A DNA stretch of 64,000 nt from Acephala macrosclerotiorum (GCA_014904845.1 MU119316.1:1-64000), one strand, 5' to 3'. Positions 34,834-47,142 are shown, counted from the first letter of the stretch. Notes: generated from the letters alone by a model not told the origin. A program made the numbers and translations.

Positions 34834-36895
34834 ATGGTCGCCGCTGGAGGAGTTGCCATCGCTGGCGACTTGGACTTGTCCTATGGTCCAGCCGGTATGC
34901 GACGTTCTTCTTCGTCAATGACCAGCACCCATTTCTGACTGCACAACAGGCTATAAGGGGCTTGTTAAAGAGCCTTTCATCTTCTTCATATCATGCTTTG
35001 CCAGTATCGGCGGTGTGCTCTTCGGGTATATTAATGCAGAACGGCTGCTCCTTGTTTACAGCCTCATCTAACATGTCTCGTAGTTACGATCAAGGTGTAA
35101 TCTCGGGAGTTCTCGTCATGAACAATTTCGTAAACCTCCCACAATCTCTTCTCATCCGACTCCGCTTATACCATACAGGGCAAACACTTCCCCCTCCTGG
35201 CTAATGACGCTACCTTGCAAGGCTGGATGGTCGCAGTCCTCACCCTCGGAGCAATGTTCGGAGCCTTCGTCAACGGGCCTATCGCTGACCGCATATCGCG
35301 ACGCTGGGATCTCCTCCTTGCTAATGGTGTCTTCCTCGTCGGTTCCGTCATCCAATGTGCAGCTGTCAACATCCCTATGATATTCATCGGAAGATTCATC
35401 GCTGGTCTTGCGATTGGACAACTGTCTATGGTTGTGCCTCTATATCTTGGTGAATTGGCTCCGCCGAATATTCGTGGAAGTTTGGTGGCTCTGCAGCAGC
35501 TGGGGATTACTGTTGGTATTATGATTGCGTTTTGGTGAGTAATATTGTGGGATAGCGTTTACCTGTTGCTGATCTGTGAAGGCTTGACTATGGAACGCAA
35601 CATATTGGTGGTACAGGCGATAGGCAGAGTGAAGCAGCTTGGCGGCTCCCACTTGCTCTGCAATGTCTGCCATCCATGATCCTCGCAGCCGGAACATTTT
35701 TCTTGCCCTACTCGCCCCGATGGTTAATGTCCAAAGGTATCCCGTCCGTCTTTCCTAACTTGTATTCAAGCTAAAAATTCCCTACAGGCCGCGAAGAAGA
35801 AGTCATGTCCACGCTCTGCCGCCTGCGCCGTGTTCCCGCCACCGACCCCCGCGTAAAACTCGAATTTCTCGATATCAAAGCAGCCTGCATCTTTGACTCC
35901 GAATCTGTCACTGCCCGTTTCCCAGGCATAAATTCCCGCTTCACCATCACCCTAAAACAATATCAAGAACTTTTTATAGTCCGTCATCTCAACCGTCGTC
36001 TCATCATCGCTTGTCTCCTACAGATAATCCAACAGTTCACGGGTACCAATGCTATTATCTACTATGCCCCGCAAATCTTTACGGCGATTGGGTTGACAGG
36101 GAATAGTGTGGATCTTTTGGCAACGGGCGTGGTGGGGATTATTAATTTCTTTAGTACTATTCCGGCGATTATGTTTTTGGATAGGTGGGGGAGGAGGAAG
36201 GTTTTGATTGTGGGGGCGATTAATATGAGTATTGGGCATTTGATTGTGGGGACGCTGTTTGCTGTCTACCAACATAGCTGGGAGACACACAGAAGTGCGG
36301 GTTGGGCAGCTGCTGTTTTCGTCTGGTTCTTCATTGCGAACTTCGCGTTTAGTATTGATATGTCTTCTGCTCTCAGTCCAAAATAGATGATGACTAACAT
36401 TGAGAACAGGATGTGTCAACTGGATTATGCCGTCTGAGATGTTCCCGCCAGGAGTAAGGTCCAAGGCTGTTGGTGTTGCAATCTCTACGAACTGGCTCAC
36501 GAATGTACATCTTCCACCCTTTCTCTCTTATTACCCTTCCTCTCTCCAGCACCCTTTCTCAGAAGCCGAAGCTAACGGCCTCAAAGTTCATCGTCGCACT
36601 TATCACCCCTCGAATGCTCAAGTCCATCACTTTCGGCACCTTCTACTTCTTCCTCGTCTTCTGCCTCATCCTCATCGTCTGGGTATACTTCTGCGTCCCC
36701 GAAACCAAAGGCCTCAGAATCGAGGAGATGGACCAGGTTTTCGGAGGCAACCAAGGTGTTGAAGACATGGCAAGAATCGCGGACATCAGACGTAGATTGG
36801 GCATTACGAGAGCCGATGGAGACGAGGGGAGTCAGGAGGACTTCAAGGGGGATGACAAAGTGATGGGAATGGAGGTCAGTCATCATGAGGCTTAA
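34834..36895 (+). CDS. MFS sugar transporter (hexose/pentose type)
   Basis: Eight exons total 1662 bases, 553 residues: 34834-34894, 34950-35025, 35084-35129, 35179-35534, 35582-35736, 35788-36351, 36410-36504, 36587-36895. Sugar-porter signatures include GGVLFGYDQGVISGVLV, GPIADRISRRWDLL, IGRFIAGLAIGQ with PLYLGELAPPNIRGSLV, SPRWLMSKGREEE, QQFTGTNAIIYYAPQIF, DRWGRRKVL, and PETKGLRIEEMDQVF at the end. It should be a 12-TM plasma-membrane symporter or facilitator; the sugar is not predictable. Oddity: the exon 6 donor. GTATTG at 36352 keeps frame but removes two residues. The position expected from the family (after ATTG, 36357) is ATATGT, as if GTATGT had become ATATGT. Confidence 0.88.
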
Positions 36896-37730
36896 GTCCG
36901 ACACTAGAATGTGGGGTAACTTGGGGGCAGAAAATGCGGGGTTGTGGTGAGGCTGGATGAGTGCGAATCAGTTTTCAGCAAACATATCGAACATGTAAGT
37001 ACATGTAAGTCATGCAAGTATATCAATTGTTTCGAATTTTGTGTCATCGCGACAACCTTTCCCCGTGTTTGTTGTTCCATTTCAGGATAGACCCCTTCCT
37101 CGCGGCTCAGTCCCAAGTACTAGTACCGAGATGGCTAAAGGTATGGTATTTGTCAAGCCTCAATCTGTCCTGCACAAATGCATGTTTCCATCTGATATGA
37201 AGATTGGCAGCTATTGGCTCGGGGTTCGATGTTCATCTAATGTTCATTTGTACCGGCTCTGTACTTGATGCTCCCAGCGCAGCTTCCCCGCAGCCAAGAC
37301 CCTTACTTTCCTCCGCAATGTCTCTTCACACTCTGATTCTGGTGCTTGGACTCTTCTGTGGTGCCGCAAATGAAGCGGGTAGTCGTTCCTTTAGGGGCCA
37401 CCTCAATAGCCAACTCCCATCCTATCCGAGGCACTGTCCGGACGCAAGAGCCGTTCCTTCCGTCTCTATATTGAATCTTCTTCCCAAGTAAAGCTGCTTA
37501 GACCTTATCCCACGTATTGCTTTCAGATAGGCTGCAGATGAGATGAACAGCTTAATGAGATCTGATGAGCTACCTTCCATCAATTTGTCTTCTCCTTCCG
37601 CATCCCATCGCATATATCTTTACTCCACCTGCATAAATAGCCGCACCCGCTACATATCCTTCTCATTCTCCCTCGCACTCACGCCTCCCCTCTCCCCATC
37701 CCCTTTCCACCCCCTTTTTCATCCTCCATC
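36896..37730. other. Intergenic, nothing recognised
   Basis: Only short unrelated frames. The final 150 bases are pyrimidine-rich (CTCCC/CTTCC runs), like many fungal core promoters, ahead of the LPMO-like pseudogene. Confidence 0.45.
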
Positions 37731-38774
37731 ATGCATCTCATGACCCCTATTCTCGCCCTTCTAGCAGCAGCGACTGAAATAGCCGGCCACGGATTAACAA
37801 CTAAGCCAGTTCCCCGCGCCCCAGGAGCAATCAGTCTGGCAAATTGTGGACCAGCAGTAACGAACAATATCAAGGGAGATGAGACGAGTCATGTTGAGGG
37901 GTTACCGGAGGCGGCGGTTAATGATAGGGCGTTTAAGGCTGCGGAGTGTAATTTATGGTTGTGTCGAGGTTTGTTTTTTGTTCCTTTCTGCGTTGTTCCT
38001 GCTGTTGAGAGGAAGTGGTTTTGGATGTTTGGTGAAGGGAGAGAGGTTTGTGTGGAAGGAGAAGGCGACCGGATTGAATTCATGTGAAATTGTTTCCTCG
38101 GGAGAGGGGAGGTGGAGATAGGCATCAGAAATGGCACAGAATATTGTTGCAGCACCTGGAAAGATACAAGAGAGTCTCTTCTTTATTATCAAGGCTGACA
38201 TCAAACCCCACAGGACTCACCCTTGAAGACTCCACCAAAGCTGCCGTACCCGCCTATACTCCAGGCCAAAAGATCAGCATGAGTGTGAAGATCACCATCA
38301 AGCATCACGTACGTGAAATTTCCTCATTTTTCCTCCTTCATTAAACATGAAGCTAATACTGAGTAAAGGGAACTGCCAACGTCTCCGTCGTGTTCACGAA
38401 GACCAACAAAATCATCGGAGAACCTCTTTTGTACTTGGATAAATATGCAGATGAGAGGCTGACGACTTTGCCAGCGAATAATACGCAGTTTGATTTCACG
38501 ATCCCGACGACGTTGGGGAGGTAGTGCAGTAATGCTGAGGATTGTGTGAGTTTTTCTCCTTTGCTCTTCTTATTAAAGATGCTTTCTGGGTTGATAAGTA
38601 TGGTCACTGGTAGGGAGAATGTCGCTGACGAGAGATAGGTCCTTCAATGGTGGGTGGTATGGAACAGCTGCCAAGCAGACGTATGAGTCTTGTGTTGACT
38701 TCACGGTTGCTCCTGGCATTACTATGCCGATGAAGGAGAAACGCTTTGAGGCTCGAGTGGCGCGTCGCGATTGA
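37731..38774 (+). pseudogene. Secreted chitin-binding type-4/LPMO-like protein, pseudogene
   Basis: Exon 1 encodes a signal peptide (LALLAAATEIAG) followed by the mature start HGLTTKPVPRAPGAI and ECNLWLCRG. This is the N-terminal-His arrangement of fungal chitin-binding type-4/LPMO-like secreted proteins. Later exons carry LEDSTKAAVPAYTPGQKI, NVSVVFTKTNKIIGEPLLY and NNTQFDFTIPTTLG. TAG at 38522-38524 then falls where the family has Gln or Ser before the next Cys. In the last exon an extra G in GGTGGGTGG (about 38650-38658) shifts the frame away from the expected WYGTAAKQTYESCVDFTV segment. The first intron (from about 37968 to 38213) is unusually long with a poor GTTTGT donor. Two independent lesions make loss of function likely. 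Confidence 0.78.
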
Positions 38775-39051
38775 CTGGGAGACTTGGCTTCGACAAATGG
38801 ACGAGGCAAAGATTGTACTCAGTAGCTGCTTGTGCCGTCCAAGACAGTATTGTGATCTACCGGAATGTCAAGGTCTCGTCTTTCTGTTCTCGTCCTGGTT
38901 CTATACCCAACGCCAGTCATTCAACTAAGATATGAGGCAGGTCAAAGTCACGATAGGCAAGCAAAATAAAAATAACCTCCAGATTCAAGTTGTCTAAATT
39001 AACATTAAAAGGGTAAAATTTCTAACAAGTATGTGATCAATCGATCATGCC

Positions 39052-41448
39052 TCAGGACTTCCTAGTTCGTGGGGTCTTTTTCTTTTTGGATTTTCCCGCT
39101 TGATCTCGACCTCGTCTCCGCCTTGCTGGCACAGTGAGATCCCTATAAGGCTCTTCTGCTGTAGCCGCCAGTGAATCCGCTGAGCTGTCCCTTCTTGAGA
39201 GGTCATCATTCCCTATGTCCGAGTGCGAAAGTTGTCTCCGCAATGTTTGAGCTCGCGCGGAACTCTCAGGCTTTACTTCTAGTCCTAGACTGTCGGTCTT
39301 TCTCGAGTGATACTCTGTAGCCGTTAAAAAGCCGCTCTCGAATATCATTCGGTTCTCTCGGTTGGCCCTTGCATAGAATAGATTCACCCGATCATCGCCA
39401 GCAGATTTCGCGTATGGGTTAGACCACCGGTCATCGGTGTAAATGCATCCATCATCAAGGGAGTCAAATGATAAATTTTTGACCAGCAAATTTCCTGGTA
39501 TATCGCATGATTGCCCTGAAAATAACACACTTTGGATTCTTTTGGCGAATATCGGATCCAGGGAAGCTTTGAAACTGGGAGACGCTGGAAAGACCAGTCG
39601 AAGGTATCTGTTGAGTCGTTTGCCACGTAGATTGGGCCAGAGAAGGACATTCGAATTAGAGGATGATTCGAACATTTCAGAGCACCCGGAGAGCAGATGG
39701 TATGGAAGCTTCCTAGTTCTGAGACAAATGTGCACCAGGGTGCCTGGTTGAACAATTTCGTGCCATGTTTCGGGGTTAACGTAGGTGTCGTCTCTACGGG
39801 CTATGATTCTTTGCCAGCCTCCGGCAAGTAGCGTCCACTTCCCATTTGGTGCAAAAATCCCAAGTTCCTTTGACTTAGGGAATGTGCTGGTAAAGATTTT
39901 TTTCAAAGCCTGAAATATCAGTATTGAAGGGTATCAAGTGTCAGCAGGACGCCTGCTCACCTCCCACGTCACAATATCCTTCACCGGAAATAGCCACTTT
40001 CCTCTGTCTGGAGCCTCAAAAACTATATGCGTCTTGAGCAGAGTTTCGAATAAATAGAACACTGCTTTCTGTCTTATTTTCCATTCTCGCTCCAGATCTT
40101 CGGTACTTTTTATTGAGCTTGTTCTGGGGACTTCGAAGTTCGAAATGACCCACACAAAATCACTGTTGCTCTTTTCATTGACTGGCACTGCTCCTCCAGA
40201 AAGCGAAGGATCCCCAGGTGCTGTATTAGGAGGAAGCAGGGAAGTTAGCGAGGTAGGCACGTCTGCTACTCCGTTTTCCCCTTCCGTATCAAGAGTGGAT
40301 TGATTTTCGGCGAAGCAGTTTGGATGGGCGTTTGCCATGAAGTCTTCGTCGATAACGTCTTCAACCATCACACGCTGTATTGGTAAAGTGACGCTGTTCA
40401 ACGTGGCATTCTGAGGAAACTTTGAGTCTGGGTCAGGGGGGGAGGCTATCTTGGTCGTTGGTTTCATTGTAGCCGTTAAGCTAGAATCTTCGTCGAGACA
40501 GCTTGGAATCTGTACAAGCGCCTCGTCCGATTTGATATCGCCTCCTCCTTCACTTTCAGGCTCTACTTCCGCGTTTTGCACTTCTCGGCAACTATCTGTC
40601 GCATCTTCCTCGCCCGATGATTTCTCCAGCTTTTCTCCGGAATTTCTGGGTGACCATTTTGCAGGCTTGTTGTCTAAACTGTGATCTGAAATTACTTTTT
40701 GTTCCTGGACTTGATCTTCTTCTTCCGCAGCCGTCTGATCGAAGACTCCTCTTTGGCCAAGCTCCGCGACGTAGCTTTTCAGAAGCCCTTTATGTCTGTG
40801 CAACACCGAGCTGTGATACCCTTCTTTAACGAGTTCCCGTCGTAGCTGTCTCCAGAATTCCCTATCGTCGTTTTCGTATAATGTCCAAACAATTCCATCG
40901 CCACTCCTGGCAGTCATATTCGCGGCAATCCAGTCGATCTTTACCCTAATTCCGTCCAAACTGCCACCTAATTTCACGCCGACATCATTCAACTCCTTCT
41001 CGACCCGCCCTTGCGATCCCAAAGAGCAAAGATTTAGACTCATGTTGATTGCAGCGGTGTACGTGGAAAGTTTTATCCTTATCTCTGCCAGATCCCTCAT
41101 TTCTCCGTTTCCAAACTTGACCTTCTGCCATAACCTTTTGGCAGTTCCCTTTCCGTTTTTGTCTGTCAACTTGTTGTATTTTGTGACAATAGCATCCATG
41201 ACTCTTAGCACCGACTCGCAGCCTCTGCCATGCTCATCCAACTCTGATCGCCTGTCATCATTGGCTCGATTGAGGAGGGACTCGGGATTCGCAAGCTCCC
41301 TTTGCAGGCGTTCGAGAACTTTGTGAAGGCTGGACACTTCCCTCGTGAGGTCGTCGTGCTCGCCGCATGCTTGTCGAGCACCTTGAAGGACTCGATACGC
41401 TAGTTGAACGAGGGCAATGCCATCTCCGATGGAGTAGCCAAAGCTCAT
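39052..41448 (-). CDS. Fungal helical N-domain plus ubiquitin-like domain (ULD) protein
   Basis: Exons 39961-41448 and 39052-39909 with a 51-bp intron (GTGAGC...TTTCAG) give 781 residues. The N-terminus MSFGYSIGDGIALVQLAYRV and the following helices match the all-helical N-terminal domain of fungal NLR-like and related proteins. A long acidic disordered linker (about 250-440) follows. Then comes a ULD-type beta-grasp segment (about 460-550): AVFYLFETLLKTHIVFEAPD, APNGKWTLLAGGWQRII and WHEIVQPGTLVHICLR. There is no NTPase or repeat domain in between, unlike complete NLRs. The C-terminus (RRRRGRDQ, KSKKKKTPRTRKS) is strongly basic and may be a nuclear signal. Role unknown; such proteins are placed in fungal non-self or stress signalling on architecture only. 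Confidence 0.8.
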
Positions 41449-42981
41449 TTCGATCGTGAGACGCGAGGCTGGCTAAGCGCCCACCTCGAGGAGAGGATCC
41501 TGGTGCTCCAGAGTCTTTGTGAACAGCTAGCTTAAGCTTTTAAAAAAACGTTCAAGTGAGGACATGGCTCTGTCAAGCAAAGAGGAAGTCCCAAACCTTG
41601 TTGACGCACATGAAGAGAGATATGTTGCTCCAGTCATGACTTCGTAGTCCACCGTTGCTCACAGCCTCGAATGTGGCTTAGCAAGGTTACCCCGCCACTG
41701 CATGATTACTTTTGCTACCCCGCCACAATGTGCTAAGCGAGAGAAAAGGACCCTGGGAGCAGGCATCAGAAATGATGAGAAAGGAAACGATTCCTAAACT
41801 TTGATAACAGAATCGCCTGCTCAGACGCACTAGCCGATCACAGTGCGACGGAAGCTGCTTGAACATCGAGCCTCGCTAGGGTCAGATGTACGAGCTTCCA
41901 AGCAGACTCCGTTAAACCCAATCATCCACGATAAAGGATCAAGCACAAGTCTCGATCCTTGAAATTTCTTCGCAGGAGTCAGAAGGCCTTGAGACTATAT
42001 TGCTACGTGGTGGTTGTTTCACACCATACTAATTGTGATCGAAGGTAGCTGAATACTACAACACGGCGAAACATAGCATTATAGTCGACTTTCACTTCAA
42101 GAATAATTGCATGTACTGCAAGCACGTACCAGAAATCTTTGATGAATAAACTTTCTCTAGCATGAGATTCGATTAATTTATCCCCATTTCCCCTAAACCG
42201 ATTTGAAAGTAATGGAGCTTAACAAAGTCATGAAATAAGGATTCGTTGCGCGAAGAGATTCAAAACCTTTAAATTTAGGAGGTCATTTTCTAAGGATGTA
42301 TCTGAGAGAAGCCCAGAATACGTACTGCACCCAAAATACACATTTTAAAACATATCCGGATGGCTCGAGAGCTAAAGGGCCTCGAAGAGTACCAAATGTT
42401 AGATAAGGTTCTTGGGATGTTCGTGCTGCAGAGAGCAGGCTGTCGGTGGTCCGACGAGAATCAGAGTTTTTGGCCACTGGACAAGGCTTGAACATCGGCG
42501 CCAAAAAATGAGACTGGCTCTTTCTAAGTTTTCTGCAATAATATAATGATTCTGAAGGCTTGCTGTCTCCAGTGATAGGTGAAGAGAGATTGCTAGGAAT
42601 CGAGAAATCTGTTCTCGATCAGCATTGGCAACCATTGCAACCAGTAGAGCGCAGTTTATTTCGGTCTGGCAAGGATCAGACAGAGAATAAAAGTGTTCGA
42701 CACGCCCCTAGGTAGCCTATGGTAGTAGTCGATTCAGCTGAAAGTTGAAAGGGGAGCATTTGCATGAAGCGAGCCAATCAGATCATCGAGTCGTGTTTCT
42801 GTGGTAGAGCTGAAACACCACAATTGAAGGCACATGAGTACGCCATCTACGTCAGAGCTGCCACCTCAGCCCTCAAATTTCGCTCCTGGATTGTCCCCTC
42901 GCGGTTGCAAACAATCTAATATCGCTGTGATAAACCCAAACTGTAGCTACTCTACCAGTCGACACTACTGTACTCCTAAAG
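41449..42981. other. Intergenic, no gene seen
   Basis: Between the divergent ULD and HET genes, hence both promoters. About 41655-41715 contains two TACCCCGCCAC copies between GCTTAGCA and its inverse TGTGCTAAGC, a small imperfect stem. Frames here do not look like proteins. Confidence 0.45.
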
Positions 42982-45222
42982 ATGCTTTGCGGCGCTTGTG
43001 AAAGCATTGACCTGGAGCAAGTGTCCCAAGAAGGAGGCCATGAGCTCCATTCTAGCTACAATGCCTTGGTTACTTCAGCCACACAGGGGTGTGAACTCTG
43101 CATCTTCCTCAAGGAGAAACTACCTTTGTACAGACGGGACCTCCCACTTTGCAATGTACAACGTGTCGATATTGAGTCTGAAGAGTGGCTTGGCGGGGCA
43201 GAGGAAGCGTATGAGCCACTAACAGCACTCTTCCCCATGAAGAAATTTGCCAAAAAACTCTCGAATACACCTGTTGTGCTTCGGGTACATCAAGAAGAAA
43301 TTCAGGACTCTGACGAAACAGGAATAAGACACGTTCAAATTGCTATCCCGGATTTCCACAGGCATGAGGATATGAGATATGACCTCTGGCAGGAGATTGA
43401 GCTTTATACCCCTGAAGGTCGGTATTCATATTCGGGTTGCAATGATGACTATGTCTAAAGATTGATAGACGATCCTTCTGCATCCGTCATTAGAGGAAGA
43501 CCTGTCGAGGAAACCTGCACATCAGATGTTACCTTTGAGCTTATCGACTGGTGGCTCAAGACTTGCCTTGCTGAACATGAAACTTGTGGAAATACTTCCA
43601 AGAAACGCCTACCTACCAGAGTTCTTGATCTCAACTCAAAGGATCACACTTCCGACATCTCACTGTATGAAACCAAAGGTCGGTCTGGAAGCTGGCTTGC
43701 TTTGAGTCACTGTTGGGGAGCTGCTCAAATGGTCAAGACGACAACGCAGAATTTGAAGTCTCATATCAGCAGAATCGAGTTTGAGAGTCTGCCTGCAAAC
43801 TTCCAGGACGCTATTACGATTACCAGAAGACTAGGCTACCGCTACTTGTGGATCGACTCATTGTGCATTATCCAAGACTCGGCGGACGACTGGGCGTACG
43901 AGGCTGGACAGATGCACAACGTTTACAAGAATGCAGACTTGACAATCATGGCAGAGGCTTCATCCGAGGGCGGATCTGGAATATTTGCAACTGGTGACTT
44001 GAACAGAAGAGCTGGTTCACATTCCATTGAGGTTCCATATACGGCAGCGGATGACGATGAGCCTGGGAACTTTTACGTACGAGACTCCCTAACCCCTGGA
44101 CTAGACTCTCTTACTCCGCTCCGCACTCGAGGTTGGGTCTTGCAAGAAGATCTTTTGTCACCTCGCATCATCAAATACTCGGCAGAGCAGCTTTTCTGGG
44201 CCTGTCGCAGTTTACGATGCTGTGAAGCTGACCCAGAAACTGATCGCGGGCTGGAGGATATCTTCGATCAAAGACGTCCTATTGATGAGGTGGCATATAA
44301 AGATCTTTCCAAATACGAGGAGCCCAAAGACTACTTGAACTGGTGGTATTCCGTGGTCGTGGATAACTTCACTCATCGGAAGTTGACCTTCGCCACCGAT
44401 GCTCTTTCTGCTACTGGAGGTATCGCTCGGCAAGTTCAAGAAGGTACTAGCTTCACTTACCTTGCTGGTCTATGGTTGGAGGATATTCATCGTGGACTAA
44501 TGTGGATCTCGAGTGGCCAAGGAAGGCGGAGTAAGGACTATGCAGCTCCATCCTGGAGCTGGGCATCAATGACTTTCGATCTCGGAGAGAGGGAGTGGAT
44601 CTATGACTACGTCCATGTGATTCCCTCATGGAAATATAACCTCAAAATCATCAGCCATGGCGTCAAAGCCGATTCCAAAGATCCCTTTGGCAAAGTTGAG
44701 GAGGGTTGTGGTCTCAAAGTCCGAGGATACTGGAAGCTGGTTGACGACTTGTCTGATTGTCCCAGTCCATTTTTCGACAGCGCTGAAGACAGGAGACTTC
44801 TTTATCAGCAAGAAGAGTCACTCGAATATAAGGATCGTTCGTCGGAGCTTGGGGAAAAACAAGTCGTGTGTAGTCATGACACTGTGGCAGGTGTTGATGG
44901 AGTCGGTCCCGACATCTTCGGCAAAGGCATCATTTACTTGATGGTGCTTAAATCTGATTTCCCATTTGGGGGTGGGGGCGAAGATGGAGATGAAGATGAT
45001 ACAGAAGTTGACGGGGACGACGAGGAAGACGAGGAAGAGGACGAAAATTCCGAGGAAGATGATGATGAAAGGGAGAGCGATGAGCAAACGGGCACAATCT
45101 ACGCACTCATACTCGAGCCGGCAGGCCTCCCACGTACATACAGACGTATTGGAGTAGCGCAGATCCCAGAAGATGACGGTATGGCGGAGGAATGGAGTTC
45201 AAGCGTACTAACCATCATTTAG
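42982..45222 (+). CDS. Heterokaryon incompatibility (HET) domain protein
   Basis: Exons 42982-43417 and 43469-45222 give 729 residues. The 51-bp intron has a weak donor (GTCGGT) and GATAG acceptor. It removes an in-frame TAA and restores ELYTPEDDPSASVIRGRPVE, the usual pre-HET sequence. The HET domain (about 220-375) is clear: WLALSHCWGAAQ, FQDAITITRRLGYRYLWIDS with LCIIQDSADDW, NVYKNADLTI, and TRGWVLQEDLLSPRIIKY. The N-terminus has a CGAC...CELC cysteine pattern. The C-terminus has a long Glu/Asp run (about 660-700). HET proteins trigger cell death on non-self fusion or serve other innate-type responses; the partner here is unknown. Confidence 0.9.
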
Positions 45223-45922
45223 ACACTTTATAAATGATTCTTGTCGCATTCAATTCGTATTGAGAGGTTTGAATCATGTTGCCAATGCTAGGAAAAGGGT
45301 TTCCTAGGGAGAATTTGTCCAGAAATGATGGCTTACTTAGGTACAAGATGATCAGCTCGTTTTGTTTTCAGAAATCAGCACCTTTCATAGATCTCAAAGA
45401 TCGGGCGAGATACTATTTATTGATGTACTCCTTATTGGGAGTTGGTTGTGAGACTCATCTGCCGTGCTCGACAATATATCTCATGTGGGACTGCCGCGGG
45501 GCTCGCTTCCCCTTCTCAGCCGGATTCCATACCCGAATAGCAATTAGGAACGTTACGGGCCACTCATTTTTATCCATGAGTTTGTAGCATCAATCTTCGT
45601 GCTTGAAGTAATTAATAAGAACGTTCTTCGGTTTCTAGAATTTCAGGTGAGCCGAATGTCGAACGGAAAGTTTGATTCGGTACCCTTGATGGCCGCGAGA
45701 TATCGCTTGGGTTATCCTTCCTTGAATGCATTCGCATATGCGATCCAGCCGCCTAAGTTCAATGATAAGCCAATACCTAGGTACGGCACTATTAGTTGGT
45801 CCGTCTTATGCATTTACATGAGCCTTTCCTGAATAAGCGGAAGATAAAAAGCTTAAGGAGACCATTGATCTTCCAGTGTGAAATTATTCCCAACGTTTCC
45901 AGGCTCTCGACACTAAATCAAT
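45223..45922. other. Intergenic, nothing recognised
   Basis: Short frames only, none with family resemblance, between the HET gene and the broken secreted-protein gene. Confidence 0.45.
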
Positions 45923-46483
45923 ATAGCCGTCTTCCTACTTCCTACTACTCTTCTCTCTAGTCACTGCCATCCAAAACGTAACAGCTATCCGCATCGGTCA
46001 AAGTGATTGCTCCGCCTACCCAAACTCCTACTTCCACGCCGGCGTTAATGCAGACGCATTCATCTTCCGTCCCGACCAAGCAAATAACAGTAGCATCAAT
46101 GGCCTGCATACTCGAATCGACGGTCAGAACCTATTCGCCTACGAAAAAAGCACAATCGATAGCACGATTTTCTGCTGCGACAGAGGAGCCACCATTCCAG
46201 CTAGGATCGGAGTTCAGAGCCTCCTATTATCGACGAATTTGAAGGATTTTGAGCTCGGGTATTTGAGCCAGGGGACAAAGCCAAAGACATATGTGCATGG
46301 GGTTGATGGTGTGAGGCAGGATGGAGTGTTCTTGGGAACGCGAATGTGACAACCTGGGTTTTTAGACGGGCAGGCGCGGATCATTACCAGGTGAGACTGT
46401 TGTTGCCAGAAAGTGGGAATGCGAAGGTGGGGTACGTGCTCAATGGGGAAGTTAAGGGTTTCTTGAAGGTGTTGCCTCCCTAG
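45923..46483 (+). pseudogene. Secreted-protein gene with lost start codon and frameshift
   Basis: From an ATA at 45923-45925 the frame reads a typical signal peptide (AVFLLFLLLFSLVTA). A Cys-containing extracellular-type protein follows: AIRIGQSDCSAYPNSYFHAG, ADAFIFRPDQANNSSINGL, STIDSTIFCCDRGA and GYLSQGTKPKTYVHGVDGV. At about 46335 (TTGGGAACGCG) the frame breaks; one missing G would continue into GNANVTTWVFRRAGADHYQV and LLLPESG to TAG at 46481-46483. No ATG opens the frame; ATG to ATA is a RIP-type change on the opposite strand. A start supplied by an unseen upstream exon is possible, but the frameshift remains. Family not recognised. Confidence 0.6.
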
Positions 46484-47142
46484 AAGGCATGATGAGATCA
46501 TGAGGGATATTGAGAAGAATAAGGCGGGCAGGGCTGGGCCGACACAGGCAACGTGGAGGAGATTTATCTCTTCTGCAGCATATTAACTTTCCTCAAACGA
46601 AGCGAATAAGAGAAATAACACATCTTCCGAGAGACTGCCGACACTTTGCAGCAAGGATTCTTTTTTAATCATCGACATGTTGTAAAGAATGAATGAAATC
46701 AGTTCTGTATTGCATGCTACGCTGCTAAACTTGGCCTTAACTCTTGAGATAGTGGCTTTGTGCCCAAGTCTGTGAGATAATCTCAACCTTTGGCGGAGGG
46801 GAAGTAGACCATAATGTTTCTGGCAGTCGTATTATGTTGTATGTTCTGGATAGGACTACGGCAAAGAAAAAGAAGACAAACAGCTGAGTAAGAGAGTTGC
46901 GTTGGGTATTGCAACTCTGAGGAACGGGGAGGGTTGGGGCAGGAAAGAAGAATAATCAATTTGCGCCGAAGGGTCAGGATGGCAGCTTCAAGCCTGGCCG
47001 TAACCACGCTAATTCGTCTAATCTCTTCTAGTAATCGAATCTTGCGACTCGACGTATAAACACTCCACTAGCGCGAATTCTGGAGAGCCATTCTTCATCC
47101 ACTTCATACTTGCGCGCAACAACAACACAGGCTTATAATCCG
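46484..47142. other. Intergenic, nothing recognised
   Basis: No family-like frame. Contains the promoter of the small gene at 47143. Confidence 0.45.

Noticed and set aside
43456..43458. In-frame TAA in the HET gene as a nonsense mutation
   Set aside because: An intron at 43418-43468 removes it and restores the conserved pre-HET sequence exactly.
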